64,000 bases of DNA from Brasenia schreberi (Eukaryota; Streptophyta; Magnoliopsida; Nymphaeales; Cabombaceae), in the NCBI GenBank assembly GCA_036023115.1, contig JAYKKT010000087.1, positions 10,262,501 through 10,326,500 of the forward strand. The letters run 5' to 3'. The notes under the pieces were generated by a model. It was not told the DNA's origin. It saw nothing but the letters and a program-made list of their open reading frames with translations, and searched no databases. Of this stretch, positions 35,254 to 50,464 are shown one piece after another. The position numbers and the translations under genes were made by a program. Position 1 is the stretch's first letter. Every line of letters starts with the position of its first letter.

Positions 35254-38200
35254 TAACTCCGCCCATGTAAGGGATCACCATTGCATTGCCGGTCTCAAGC
35301 CCGGATAAAGGAGGAGGGTTTTGTTAGACTTTCGACAATCAGCGTAAAACTTCGTCAGATTTTTATAACATGCATTACAAAAATTATGAGCATTGCTTTA
35401 GGGCGTCCCCGTCTAGCAACGTGCTGTAGAGCCCGAATGCAGTAATAAGTAAGCAAGGGCCACTACATTTCTCCCCGAATGTAGTGAATCAATTGCAAAG
35501 AGGGTTCACACATCATGGACGAGTGTGGGTAAAGAAGTTAGTCCCGCTACATTGTCGCCCGAATGTAGTGAATAATTTTTAGAGAGAGTCTCCACATTTT
35601 AAATATGGACGGATGTGAGGGGTAAGGAAGTTAGTCCTAGATAATAAAATTCGTATTAGTTTTTGGAATATCGAAACATTATCTGGTAAGCTAATGGAGG
35701 TGGTAGATACTATGATTCGAATAAAGATTCATATTCTATGTTTACAAGAGACAAAATGGATTGGAGAAAAAGCAAAGGAAATAGAGGATACAAGTTTTAA
35801 ATTATGGTACTCAGGTAAAGAAAACACTCGAAATAGAGTTGGTATTATCATAAATAAAGATTTAAAAATAGTATAGTAGACATACAACGATATGGTGATC
35901 AAATCATGACGTTGAAATTAGTGTTAAGAGCAGAGGTTTTGAATATAGTTTGTGCTTACGCACCCCAAGTAGGACTAGAAGATAGTATAAAGACAATTTT
36001 GTTGGAAGAGTTAGATAAGGTGACTCAAAAGATTTCACAAAAGGAGATGATTTGTTTAGGAGGAGACTTAAATGAATATGTTGGTAAAGAGGCATTAGCA
36101 TATCAAGGGATTCATGGAAACTTTGGTTTTGGGGATATAAATGAGGAAGGTAGGAAAATTTTAAATTTTGCTATGGCATTTGATCTCCTTATAGTCAATA
36201 CAATCTTCAAAAAACGAGATGAACATTTAATTACTTATAAGAGTGGCTTATCACAAACACAAATTGATTAATTATTTCTGAAAAAAAGATAGAGCGTGTT
36301 GTAAATATTACAAGGTAATTCCAAGAGAAAGCTTAACCACCCAATATCAACTTTTAGTTATGGATTTACAAAAAAAAAATGGACAAAGAAGAAAATAGTG
36401 CATCGAGCTATTCAGACTAAATGGTGGAACCTCAAAAGCGAGAAAAAGATATATTTAAATAGAAAGTCCTTCAAGGAGATGTTTGGAGTTGTGTTGGTAC
36501 ACCCTGTAATATGTGGAACAATATGGCTATACATATTAGGAAAGTGGTGAAAGATGTGTTAGGTATATGTAAGGGATGTGTACCAGCATAAAAAGAAGCT
36601 TGGTGGTTGGTGGTGGGGTGAAGTAGTGCAAAATAAAATCAAGGCAAAGAGAGCATGTTACAAATTACATTATGCTAAGAAAACTAGTGAAACTTTAAAA
36701 ACTTATAAGAAAGTAAAGAATGAAGCGAAAAAGGTCGTGAGTGAAGCAAAAGCTAAATTTTGAGAGGATTTATATAAAAAACAAAACTCAAAAGAAAGTG
36801 AAAGAGATTTTTAGGATAGCTAGGGCTAGAGATAAGAAAACTAAAGATCTTAATTATGTTAGATACATCAAGGATGAGGATGAAAAAATTCTAGTGGCAA
36901 ATGATGATATAAGAAATAGATGAAAAAACTACTTTTATAAGTTTTTAATGAAAATAAAGATGTTAGTATTAGCTTAGGAGAGTTAGCCAAATAAAAAAAG
37001 TATATAAACCATAATTTCTACCGACGTATTCAAAAGAATGAAGTCAAAGAGGCTCTTAAACATATGAAGGGTGGTAAATGAGTAGGACCAGATAATATTC
37101 CTATAGAAGTTTGGAAAATACTAGGAGAAATAAGATTCACTTGGCTCACAAGACTATTTAATGAAATATGGAGAAACTAAAAGATACCCGAGGAATGGAG
37201 AGCGAGTACACTTATACCCATATACAAGAACAAGGGAGACATTCAAAATTGTGCGAATTATCGATGTATCAAGTTAATGAGTCATACTATGAAGTACAAC
37301 AGAGAACCAATTTGGATTCATGCCAAGTATCAAGTACAACAGAGAACCACTTTGGATTCATGCTAGGCAGATCTACTGTTGAAGCGATTTACCTTTTGAG
37401 ACGTCTTATGGACATTTTAGAGCAAAAAGAAAGACCTTCAAATGATATTTATTGATCTAGAAAAAACTTATGATAGAGTACCGAGGGAGGCTCTTTAGAG
37501 AACTTTGGAAAAAAGAGGTATCCCATTGACATACATTAACCTTATAAGAGACATGTATGATGGTGCAAAAACATGTGTGAGGACTCATAAAGGAATGATA
37601 GATTTCTTTGAAGTTAATATTGGGTTACATCAAGGATCAACTTTAAGTCCATACTTATTTATAATGGTGATTGATGAGTTAACAAAACATATTCAAGATG
37701 AAGTACCTTGGTGTATGTTATTTGGAGATGACATTGTGTTAGTGGAGGAGTCTAAGGAAAAATTTAATAGAAAATTAGAACTATGGAGAGAAACATTAAA
37801 AAGCAAAGGCCTCTGACTTAGTAGAACAAAGACATAATATATGGAATTTAAGTTTGATCATTTGGTTACTTCAGAGGACATATAAATTAAAATTGGCACA
37901 CATTGCATCCTCCAAAAGGAAAGTTTTAAATACCTAGGGTCAATTTTTAAGAGTGATGGAAGAATTGATAGAGAAGTTATGCATAGAATTAATGGTGGTT
38001 GGTTAAAATGGAGATGAGCATCCGGTATTCTTTGTGATAAGAAGATACCATTAAAGTTAAAAGGTAAATATTATAGAGGAGCAATTAGGCCTGCCATGTT
38101 TTATGATTCTGAGTTTTGGACAGTTAATCATCAACATGTACAAAAGATGTATGTGACAGAAATGAAGATGTTGAGATAGATGAGTGGTCATATAAGAAAA

Positions 38201-38517
38201 GACTGTATATAATGAGGTTATTAGAAACAAATTAGGAGTGGCACCAATAGAGGATAAAATAAGATAATATCATTTAAGATGATTTAGACATATAGAAAGA
38301 AGATCAAAAGAAGAACCTCTAAGAAGGTATGAAAAACTAAAATTGGAAAGTATTAAAAGAGATAGAGGACAACCACAAAAGTGTTGGAAAGAAACAATAA
38401 AGAATGATCTAGCTTATTGTGAGTTAACTGCTAACATGGCACACGATAGGGATTTGTGGAAACAAAAAAATCCATGCAGCCAACCCCGTCTAATATGGGA
38501 AAAGGCTTAGTTGTTGT
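35254..38517 (+). mobile_element. RTE-type LINE, copy D, full length with target duplication
   Basis: The 5' end is the conserved ‘actccgcccatgtaagg’ and the 3' end is ‘ggcttagttgttgttg’. A 16-17-bp duplication ‘tgaatataatcttaata’ lies at 35237-35253 and 38518-38534. The coding part shows endonuclease (M-E-V-V-D-T-M-I-R-I-K, L-C-L-Q-E-T-K-W-I-G), reverse transcriptase ([35 protein letters not shown]) and the C-terminal part. Many stops and frame changes break it. F-G-D-D replaces F-A-D-D at the catalytic box. It sits between the glutaredoxin and SRP-receptor genes. Confidence 0.95.
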
Positions 38518-38534
38518 TGAATATAATCTTAATA

Positions 38535-39480
38535 CATTTAAGATTTTTCAAAAAGAAGATAAAGACAATATTACTACACTAAGCAATTTGCCCCACTCCA
38601 CATAAAAATCTAGATTCATCACCATTCATCTGGATCATTAGATGAAAATACGAAGCTTTTGTTACTGGTTTATCTATTGATTTTTCTTTTTCTCGTTTAT
38701 GTGTTTTCTAGATAAGTTTGCATTCAAGTTTGGATCGTAAGATATATTGCTCTTGTCTACTTGACCATTTGGATTTCTTTTGTAAAATTGCTTTACAAGT
38801 AGGCTTTCTAAAGTCTTTCGTTTGTAGAAATGATTCTATTGAAGATCATTGTAAAGCAAAATGTAGACATATTCCACTGTCCTATCATGAGTTTTAGGCA
38901 GTCACATCAATATATAGTAAGTATAACTGAAGATCAATATATAGTAAACACCAAGAGAGACGAGCAAAAAAAAACTATATTTAAAAAATAAGAAATAAAT
39001 GTTAAGGAGCAAATTTGCAAGGGTTCACAGTCAGGTTGGTCTGTTCCAAACGCGATCAAGCTGGTCGGGTAGACCCGTTCTTGATCGAACCCTAAGGACC
39101 AAACCTGTCAACCCGATTTGATCTAAGTTGATGAAACTGTTGCAGTGCTAAATTTCATTGCTTTTCTGTTTGTTGCCGGGGAACCAAAGAATAAGAGCGA
39201 AAAGATGCGGCCTGATAGATTAACGGTGGTAATAACGATCCTGAAATAAATGACACGTGAAGAGATCACAGCCACGGAATCTCCCAGAGAAAGCCAAAGG
39301 GTCAAAGTCAACGCCCCTCCACACCTAAAACGAACAGTGGTAAGAGGAGGCGGGCCGCTATCTGGCAGCCCGACCCATCTGACCACCTACCTTTTCCATT
39401 CGTGTTTGGTCACCGGTGTATAATTGTGGGCGTCGCCCCTTGTTTCTTGTGTTTGTACTTGGTCAACGAAGAGAAAGGAG
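38535..39480. other. Spacer and probable promoter of the SRP receptor gene
   Basis: No coding feature is recognised. The stretch nearest 39480 becomes G- and GA-rich (‘gaagagaaaggagaaggggcg’-like), consistent with the start of the transcribed leader. Confidence 0.45.
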
Positions 39481-39540
39481 AAGGGGCGAGAGAGAAACGT
39501 AAAGGATCCTCGTCGATCGCTGTCATCTGAAAGGAAGGGT

Positions 39541-40124
39541 AAATTTTGATTTCTTCTCCGCTTAAACTGTAACAGTTATTCTTTCCGATTAGGGTTTCTT
39601 TGAACCAATTTGCTTGCAATCGAAGCAAGGGGACGAAATCTGAAGGAGAATCTGGATCAGATTCGTCCCGATCGGCTGTGTCGAGGAGGAAACCTCCACG
39701 TTTACGGTTTGTTCGTTTTCTATTTTTGATGCTTGAGATTTGAAGCGAAGAGTTGTGCAAGTTGCATATTGCATAGTGATGTGAGTTGTATCTCACGATC
39801 AATGTAAATTTTTTTATTCTACGAGAACATTTCGCCTCGATGAATTTTGCGGTAACTGATTGGTATTCGGTGAAGTTTTGGGTGTATTCTGGTGTCTGAC
39901 TTGGTGAATTGCGGATCGGCTATCAGCAAATTGTTGTGTTGGAGGAGATTCGCAGATGATTGAATCGAATAAGAAATCTACTTTATTAACAATCTGAATT
40001 ATAATCTACCTCTTTCCAACATAAGAAAAGCTTTAGTCGAGAACTTATCGATCAGTTTGGTTTTTGCTGTTCCTTTCTCCGTCCTTCAATCTTGTTTGAT
40101 TTTGGTTGTATTGGATTATTGCAG
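39541..40124 (+). other. Probable 5'-UTR intron of the SRP receptor alpha gene
   Basis: A donor ‘gaagg|gtaaattt’ near 39541 and an acceptor ‘attgcag|aagata’ at 40124 bracket T-rich sequence. The acceptor lies 60 bp before the start codon. Leader introns are common in constitutive plant genes. This is inferred from splice motifs alone. Confidence 0.5.
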
Positions 40125-40184
40125 AAGATAAACCAAACTATCTACCGATTCCTTTCTTGTCTGTAACCGTATAATAGATTCAAA

Positions 40185-43100
40185 ATGTTGGAGCAACTCT
40201 TGATCTTCACCCGAGGGGGATTGATCTTGTGGACTTACAGAGAGCTTGGTAACGCTCTCAAGGGATCTCCAATCGATGCCTTGATCAGATCCTGTCTCTT
40301 GGAGGAGCGATCGGGCGACACTTCTTACAACTATGCTGCTCCTGGCGCCTCCTATACCCTCAAGTGGACCTTCCACAATGACCTTGGCCTAATTTTTGTG
40401 GCTGTGTACCGTCAGTTCCTTCATCTTCTTTATGTTGATGATCTCCTAGCTATGGTTAAGCGCGAGTTCTCCACGATATATGATCCCAAGCGTATGATCT
40501 ACACCGATTTCGATGATACCTTCCGCCAGCTGCAAATCGAGGTAGAGTCAAGGGCTGAGGAGATGAAAAAAGCAAAGCAGCAGGTCAAACCTCCTGTAAT
40601 ATCCTTGAGCAAGAAGCAGCAGGGGTGGGGTGGCGCTGGTGGCAACAATCAGAGTAGGAGCAGTTCCTCTAAGGGAGGAAAAGATGGAAAAGAAGGTGGT
40701 GATGTGGATTCCAGTGCTGTAAGGATTGGATTGTTTGAGAACGGGTCAGGTAGATCGCACAGCGGTAGTAACAATGCTGTTGCTGTCACTGAAGTTAACA
40801 GCGGCAGCAATGGTAATCTGAGCACCGAGTCAGGCGCTTTTGATGTAAGCAAACTTCATAAATTGCGTTCTAAAGCGGGCAAGAAGAAAGCAGAGCCTGC
40901 AAACAAAAAGTCAGAGCAGCAGGAGAAGAAACTAACCAAGAAAAACAGAATCTGGGATGATTCACCAAAAGAGTCGAAGCTGGACTTTACTGATCCTGTG
41001 GATGAGAAAGGGGCTGAGAATGTTGTCACTGTTATGGAAGATCAGGGAAAGAGTATGATGGACAGGGACGAGGCTTTTAGCAGTGAAAGCGAGGTTGATG
41101 ATGACATTTCTGATCACACCAACAAGACTAACAAGCCTGATAGTTCCAACAAGAAGGGGTGGTTTTCCTCTATGCTTCAAAGGTAGATAATATTCAATAT
41201 TGTGTTATCTGGCAAGACCAAGTTCCCTTCAAGCTAGTCTTGCTAATTAGGTTCATGGTTCCAATGGTATCTAAAGGTTTTGCAACAAGTGACGCTTTCT
41301 TGGAGAGCAGTTGGGGTCTTAGATCATATTGCATGATTACCATCATTTATGATGTTTGGTGTTGCGTCTGTGCATCATATAACACTGGTTTAAAATTGAT
41401 CCATGAGAAAATGTCTTGTATAGCATGTTTGTCTTTTCTGTTGGTTCCTTAAGTCCTATATGCCAGGATCTTGGTTGCAGAAGCATAACCTTTTGTCATG
41501 GACTAACACTTTTCTTAACATCACAATACCAAGAAAATGAGAAAACGGTGACAGTTGTCTTAATTGAAAAAGCTTTTTGCCTCCTGGTAATCGGGTTTCC
41601 TGGTATAGCATAGTTTCCTCACTGGTTTTGGTCTTCTTTGTCTTCTTTTCACATTTGAATAATGTGGAGACATCTACATAAATCCGAGCATCTGTGCCTC
41701 TTGTCTATGCTGTGATTTTTTTATATTTAATTAGAATAAACCATCTGTGCCTCTTGTTTGGTGTTAAGTTTTCCTTTATTGCTGTAAGCTATTGTGGCCT
41801 TCCACTTTGTGACATATGTCTCTGTCTTTATTCATGCTGCGAAGTTGAGCTTTTCTCTAGTTTCAAATGTTTCTGCATAGTAATGTTGTGTAGAGAATAA
41901 TATAAACGTCTTGCCTACTGCTGTTGCTGTTCTTGAAAGGTGACTTTCCTTTCTCAAAATTTCAGTATTTCTGGCAAGGCAGTTCTTGAAAAGTCTGATC
42001 TGGAGCCTGCTTTGAAGGCTCTTAAAGATCGCCTTATGACAAAGAATGTGGTACGTGATATTTCACAAGTACAGATGTTTTTCCAACCTGCTGTTGTTTG
42101 GCTCATACGTTTACAAGGTTTGAATCTGACTTGATTCAGGCAGAGGAAATTGCTGAGAAACTTTGTGAATCTGTATCTGTCAGCCTTGAAGGGAAGAAGT
42201 TGGGTTCTTTTACAAGGATTTCCTCAACAGTGCAGGTACATGCGGCTGATGAGAATTTTAAAACTTGTATAGAGTTTGTAAAATTCATGATAGCTCGTTT
42301 CATCTGTTCAAAATTACCTAAACGTTTCAGGCAGCAATGGAAGAAGCTCTTCTACGAATTTTAACACCAAGACGATCAATTGACATCTTGCGTGATGTTC
42401 ATGCTGTCAAGGAGCAGGGAAAGCCATATGTAATCGTGTTTGTTGGTGTGAATGGTGTTGGCAAATCTACCAATCTTGCTAAGGTACACGAGTGATTTGC
42501 TACTGGTTCCAAAGTCAGTGTATTTAAGCTATTCAGAAGCCTGAGATTAAGTAAAATATGAACTTGTACATGTCCTGGGAGCATTGTTCACTGCTTGTCG
42601 GAGTCCCCAATTGGACAGAATTGATCATGGCCACTCAATATGGTTATGGAACTAGTAATGGTTTATTCTTATGTGTGTGAGAGAGAGAGACCTAATCCAT
42701 TCCCATGACGCTGGTTCAGGAGTGTATATTTAACTAGTTCGATATGTTGTTCATGCAGATACTGTTTCAGCTTCATAATCAGATCTTTTTGACGTTGTTT
42801 GTAGGTTGCTTATTGGCTTTTGCAGCATAATGTCAGTGTCATGATGGCTGCGTGTGATACGTTTAGATCTGGTGCTGTTGAACAACTTAGAACTCATGCC
42901 CGGAGACTTCAGGTACCATTGCATGCATCTATTTACTGTGAGCAACAAAATATTAGAAATTGCACTTTGTTTTACTGTTCATGAAGTTTCTTTCGATGAG
43001 GTTCTCTTGCATGAAAGTGGAGTTTCATCTTTCTGAGTACTGGTTGAACTTTTGAGACGGTATTGGATATCTTGCTTATATGCAGAAATTAGATGGAACC

Positions 43101-44870
43101 TTTTGCTGGCAATGGGTGAAGAGACAAAATATATCTAGACCCCATCATGCGACATTCTTAATGGAACGCTCTCAGATTCGATACTCATTATGGGCCCTTG
43201 ATTAGCAATAAAAGTGGGAAATAAAAGTTCTGATACCCATTTGCTTGGTGTAGTCAACCGTTATGGTTGCCCTTGAAGCACATAAGTTCCATGTTTAGTG
43301 TGGGCTATTAACTAATTGTAGCTCCCCTTGGGTCAATAGTACCAACTTGATTGGTGTGTGTCTTAGCTATTCTGATTGGTAGTTGAATTGCGAGTAGTTG
43401 CAATGGAGCTCTTTGTTGTTCCTCTCTTATTATTGTTAATGAATTAAAAAGCTTTCTACTTCTTCTTTTCTGTGCCACAAAGATGTTGGTATGGGACATG
43501 GTTGAAAGTGCAAGACGTGACAATCTGTAGATATAAATTGTATAATACTTCATGTAATTATAATATTTAATAAAACTAAAAGAAAATCTCAGTTTTGATA
43601 AGTTAGTATTAAGATGACATTGAATTAAACTATTTGTAAGTTAGAACTTTTAGTCATAAATTATTTAAAATACTCAGTTCGGAATCAAACACGAGAGTCA
43701 AGTTAGGACGTGTGTAACACCCTAGTAAACTGTGCTTATGACATCCTTTTATCAAGGGATGACATCAATCGGCTGCCATTTATGTGAGTTTTTCTCTATT
43801 TTATGAGGGCATGCTATTTTGGTGGTGTCCTGGTTTGATGATCGGGTACATGGAAATGACATATATGGTCAGTATTCTAATATTATATCATAATTGTTTT
43901 GCTTAAAAACGCTATTGCCTAGAAGGTAAAAGTCACCTCCTCTTTGCGCTTTTTTTCTTTTTTATGGAAAAAACATTATGAATGCGTGTTGTATTTGCAA
44001 GTCACGTACATTAATTTCTTGTGTCCTTGTGCCAGCTTTTCCTTTCTTATGAAAATGACTCCTTATCCTTTACTTTTAACTATATATATTTCAGATTCCT
44101 ATATTTGAGAAAGGCTATGAGAAGGATCCTGCAATTGTTGCAAAAGAAGCCATCCAGGAGGCCAGCCGCAACCATTCAGATGTGGTTCTTGTAGATACGG
44201 CGGGAAGAATGCAGGTATATCAGACATAAATGTTGCACAGGTTTATTCAAATTTTCTTCAAAAGTTTACATTCCTAATATCATTTGAGGAATTAGTTCCT
44301 GAATTTATTCATTGTAACGTTTGGAACAAATATTTTCATGTAGGACAATGAGCCATTGATGAGAGCTCTATCCAAGCTGATTAACCTCAACAACCCTGAC
44401 TTAGTTCTATTTGTTGGAGAGGCTTTAGTTGGTAATGATGCTGTTGATCAGCTGTCGAAGTTTAACCAGGTTTGACTAAAATCTCTTTGTATTCTTCGAT
44501 ACTACCAGTTAATTGATCTTAGTGCGTAAGTCGGCTAAGTGGTGTTTGTCTAGTCCAGTAGGTTTACTGTAAATATTGCTGTCATGCAGAAATTAGCAGA
44601 TCTCTCTACGGCAGCCACTGCTAGATTGATTGATGGTATTCTGCTGACGAAATTCGACACAATTGACGACAAGGTATTTTGTTGTACATGGAGATTTCAT
44701 TCGACAGTCTCTTTTTGATTGTTGCTGATTAGCATCGTTTTCAGGTTGGAGCTGCACTTTCCATGGTTTACGTTTCGGGAGCGCCGGTGATGTTCGTTGG
44801 CTGTGGACAATCTTATACTGACCTCAAGAAGCTTAACGTGAAATCCATCGTTAAAACCCTCTTAAAGTGA
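40185..44870 (+). CDS. Signal recognition particle receptor subunit alpha, 631 aa
   Basis: Coding exons: 40185-41182, 41966-42050, 42140-42235, 42331-42483, 42805-42912, 44095-44214, 44344-44469, 44590-44673 and 44745-44870 (1896 bp, all GT/AG, phases match, no stop). The product docks ribosome-SRP complexes at the ER membrane with the beta subunit. Exon 1 encodes the longin-like domain that binds the beta subunit ([13 protein letters not shown]) and a charged, low-complexity linker (about residues 130-330). Exons 2-9 form the NG GTPase: P-loop G-V-N-G-V-G-K-S-T at 432-440, [11 protein letters not shown] in exon 5, D-T-A-G-R-M-Q at the end of exon 6, and T-K-F-D-T-I-D-D-K across exons 8-9. 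The C-terminal [10 protein letters not shown] is standard for the family. It looks fully functional. Confidence 0.97.
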
Positions 44871-44885
44871 GGACGTTTACCGGGA

Positions 44886-44930
44886 AAGCTTAATGTGAAA
44901 TTCCTTGGTAAAGCCGTCTTGTAAGTGATA
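44886..44930 (+). repeat. Diverged copy of the last coding segment, in the 3' UTR
   Basis: This stretch repeats 44828-44870 (the last ~13 codons plus stop) with about nine differences. The ‘gcttaa.gtgaaat’ and ‘agtga’ ends are preserved. Confidence 0.8.
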
Positions 44931-45641
44931 AGGGTCTTCTTTTTCTGCTCCTCGGTGTTTATGCTAGACCATCCCCAATGACCTCATCTGTTTTTGACTC
45001 TGGTGAATTAATCGATTGCTTACATGAATAGAGCCCAACAAACTCCAAAGCCATACAAAAGGTCACCAACTTGATTCATGTTGACGTTACACGATTTGAT
45101 ATATATTAGAGCATAATAGAACCCTCTATAGTAGGGCAATATTAAATAGAGTAGGAGCCAAAATGCGAAAAGACTTTAGCACACCAAAACAATGACACAA
45201 GTCTAATGTCTAAGGACGTCATTACATGATTATTCAAGTGTAACGCCATGACACTTACGTGGATTCTACATAATTTAGATCTAAATCAAAAGTCGCTATC
45301 CAAACTATGACTCAAATGACTAAATCAAATCAAGTATGGTGTCTTCAAGTTTTGATTTAAGAGCCATATGAATCACATGCTAACACTATTGACATTGGGT
45401 CGTGACAGTGTGCATATTAGGCTTCGGCGTCCCTTTATAACCCAAAAAGAAAGAACATATTCTATTGTTCCTACCCTCAACACTATGTATGTTGGCATGA
45501 ACTATATAATCTCTATATGGACATGCCTATATGTAAGAAGTTGACTGAACTTGATGAATTCACATAGATACTTCAAGGAACCATAAATTAATTGCATCAG
45601 AAACTTGTGTTAAAATATATTGACACATTAATCCATGTTAT

Positions 45642-45688
45642 TAACCGATCTCATCTAGTATGGGAAAAGACTTAGTCATTGTTGTTGT
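45642..45688 (+). mobile_element. RTE-type LINE, 47-bp ultra-short copy
   Basis: It contains only the final part of the family: ‘tcatctagtatgggaaaag’, ‘cttagtcattgttgttgt’. It is flanked by a perfect 15-bp duplication ATTAATCCATGTTAT (45627-45641 and 45689-45703). Confidence 0.9.
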
Positions 45689-45901
45689 ATTAATCCATGT
45701 TATCCATCATTTATCTTAATTTAAATTACACTAATGTGTAGCCTTTTCTATTTTTCCAAATCATTGGAAATGCAAGTATGAAAATGCAAAACGTTTGGAC
45801 ATGGTTGCACGACTTGGGAATTGATGTGAGATGTTTGAGAGTACTAACACGAGTCAATGCATACTGGAGTCGATCGCTCACGAGTCATTTGTGAACTTGA
45901 A

Positions 45902-46010
45902 CTTTTTTGGTACAACGGAGATGCCGAAGCCAGTGCATGCTTAGGCATCGAATTCATGATCTTCTACTAGTAAGTCGACCCCTAGCCACGTGAGTCGTTC
46001 ACTTTGTGCC
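45902..46010 (-). repeat. tRNA-derived SINE
   Basis: On the minus strand: CGGCACAAAGTGAACGACTCACGTGGCT (box A region), GGGGTCGACTTACTAG, box B as GAATTCGATGCCT, then CTTCGGCATCTCCGTTGTA at the 3' end. Confidence 0.7.
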
Positions 46011-46449
46011 GTTCACCCACTTAATCATTGTCTATGTTCGGCTCATTTTCGCCAGGCATGAGACAATCAATCTAACACAAAAAACGAACTTAAAATCTTC
46101 CCCAATAAATCTTGCTTACTAAAGTTAAAACCTAAATGTTTGATTCTTAGGTTCTTCCACATTTACGTCAAGATTGATTCACCTTATACGAATTTTATCA
46201 TTCAAATTGAAGTCCTTGACCATTGGGCGGCGATGTATGGTCATTCCTAATCTCACTTTATATGAAAAGGGGTTAAATTATTTACTTATTTTTAATTTAG
46301 GAAGCCACCAAGGTGAGGGAATGGAACATCTCTTTGTTGTATTTCCATGTTTGTTGATCACAGGTAGAATCGAACTCAGCACATCCGCGACCACGTTGGC
46401 ATTATGAAATATCAAGTGAGCCTCTTTTCTTTTCTTTTTTTTCCTTCTT

Positions 46450-46495
46450 TTTACAATGAGGAGGTAGAAGCCAGTTGCAGCCCAGGTAGCATCAA
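46450..46495 (-). repeat. SINE 3' fragment
   Basis: On the minus strand it reads GATGCTACCTGGGCTGCAACTGGCTTCTACCTCCTCATTGTAAAAA, the family's 3' end with a short A tail. Confidence 0.55.
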
Positions 46496-46944
46496 GTATA
46501 CCTCTCTTTTTGCATATTGATTGTAATCAAGCACCCGATTAGTCATCGACTTGGTTATATTTTTAGTTGTTATTGATGATCATGAGATAGAACTGTGACG
46601 TATTAAAAAAAAGTGAGCTATTGTTCTTTGTGCACATCCAACTAAAGATCTTCACAAACATGGTAGGAGTATTGGTTTTTCATGGCAGTTATTTGTGGAT
46701 GTTTGATTGCGAGGCCGCCAAAGCCCATGTTTGATTTCGATGAAAACCAAAATCCAGTTTCATAGTCCCAGGCCTCGTAGTCAAACACCTCCTATAAGAC
46801 CCGAATCAGGGTCCAGTATCAGCAACTCAAGGTGAGACCGGACCTGGATTTACATGGATCTTAACCCAGTGAAGCTCACCGGTCGATGTACATCCCTCAT
46901 TTTCAATCAACTGGAGGGGTACTTTTGTCATTCGAACACAAGGG

Positions 46945-46953
46945 AAACCCTAG
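46945..46953 (+). promoter_or_regulatory. telo-box AAACCCTAG
   Basis: AAACCCTA boxes near the transcription start are typical of plant ribosomal-protein genes. This one lies 95 bp upstream of the uL14 start codon. Confidence 0.75.
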
Positions 46954-47047
46954 GCTTTCATAAAACCCCGATCAAAACCTCTCTGCGAAATTCTCGTTTA
47001 GGCATCAACAAGGGCAGAAAGAGCGGAGGAGTGCGTTCGACGCAGCC

Positions 47048-48806
<1,759 letters not shown>

Positions 48807-48999
48807 AAATCGAGTATTTTGTTGGAGTCAAATTTTTTAGGAGTTCTGTTTGCTTTGTTTTGTTTCAAGATGTATTAGTAAACAGCCAGTTAAGTTTTGA
48901 TTCGTACCATCGTTTAAGAGTTTTTTGTTATGAAGCTTTAGACTTTATTATGGTTCTCGGTATTGGTTCTGCTGGCAGAAATTAATAGAATTGTCTTGT

Positions 49000-50464
49000 T
49001 TATATATATTATAATATGCTTGTTACATATCATATCTTTATGAAAACAAAAGCTATGTAAGGGGTTGAGATAAAAAACAAAAGCTATATATATAACTTTT
49101 GTAATTTTTTCTTTTTGATTTTAACCATTATCTTCTTGATTTAATGGTCGAGATTTACAAGGATAGGCAAACATATTAGACTCGCCTTATACATAAAAGA
49201 GGTCTGTTCATAATGTTAGTCCGGATGATTTGGGAAAAGAGCAATCCAACTTGGAATCTTTAAGCGCACCTACATATGGGTTCCGTTCTATACTATATTT
49301 CTCTGTTTGTTTCAAGGAAGAGATCTGGTGGAACCTATCTACTAGCAGCATTTTGTTGAAAAAAAAACACTTCATTTTGAGTCTGGATCGAAACAGCCAC
49401 AGATTCTTGGAACAGGTCCCTACATCTTGTTTTTCATTTAACCGACTGACGAACTGGTCGGCGGAAAGGAAGAAACTTGCCTTGCGTTCACTTCAGACCC
49501 TTGTGAGACTTACGCACACGCAAGGACTCGGGCTCCACAGGAGGGAAGTCCTTTACACTGCGACATCTTCCTCTGTTTGAGGAGCGGACCCGCCAAAGGT
49601 TATGACTGAGCCTAGCCAGAAACAGTTCCGCAGTCCCTCTTTAACCAAACAAGGAGGGATACTCACATCACATCGACAAGGGTCAGTCGCTTTTTGAAGC
49701 GTGGATTCAGATTTAAGACTAGGCAAATAGCCTGGAGTTGTGAACGCTGTTAAAAGGGATACTCACATCACATCACATCGACAAGGGTCGTCGGAGGTGT
49801 ATCGCCTGCAACTAAATAAGCTGTCCAACGGAAGAGCATAACAAACTGGCATCAAAATAAGTCCAAACAAAGGGAAAATAACCTGAGCATTTGCACTGAA
49901 TGGGGTTGCATGCAAAATGGCAATGGCAGCAAAATAAGCTGTTCAGATAGCCCAAGACCATCGTAAGTCAAAAAGAACAAAGAGCAGCCTAGCTACATGG
50001 ATATGCTGCCTCCCCCTTAAACACTGGCAGTAATGATATGAACATGCAGTCACTATGTACAAGTTGCTGTACAAAAGCACCAAAAAGAGTTATCAAGGTG
50101 ATTGATCGTTGGAAAAGCACTGGAAATATTATCATCTGCCGTTCAACGTTAGTTGCAGCTGCTTCATTCCTTAAGAATAAAAAAGGGTTCAAATTAGTAT
50201 CGAACAAAGGGGAATACAAAGAAGGCATAAGTTTCATTTAAATACTCACTACTGCGACTTTTGGATCTCGACAGATTTGGCTTCCACAGAGGCACTGGAA
50301 ACGCTTGATGGCATGGTCAACATGAACAGTAATGCACAATAGCAGCAGTAAACCAGATTCGTTGGTCATGCCTGAGAGGGGGGTGAACAAAGAAATTAAG
50401 GTTTCCGCACTCAATTTCCCATAAGGGATGATGAAATGGTCATAAGGTATCAGAAACTAACAAC
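49000..50464. other. Spacer, no gene recognised
   Basis: Holds the uL14 terminator region and unassigned sequence. 49660-49790 contains two copies of a ~30-bp phrase (‘gggatactcacatcacatc’) about 100 bp apart. The frame at 49230-49580 has no recognisable family. Confidence 0.5.

Larger units (their letters stand above)
44931..46944. other. Spacer between SRP receptor and uL14 genes
   Basis: Apart from the 47-bp RTE copy and SINE pieces, no coding or RNA feature is recognised. The last ~100 bp should include the uL14 promoter and leader. Confidence 0.5.

Noticed and set aside
40649..40852. Minus-strand frames over SRP receptor exon 1
   Set aside because: Antisense of a low-complexity linker; no independent support.
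49381..49625. Possible organelle-derived insert or coding frame
   Set aside because: Composition looks different from its neighbours, but I could not match it to any organelle gene; a search against plastid and mitochondrial genomes would decide.
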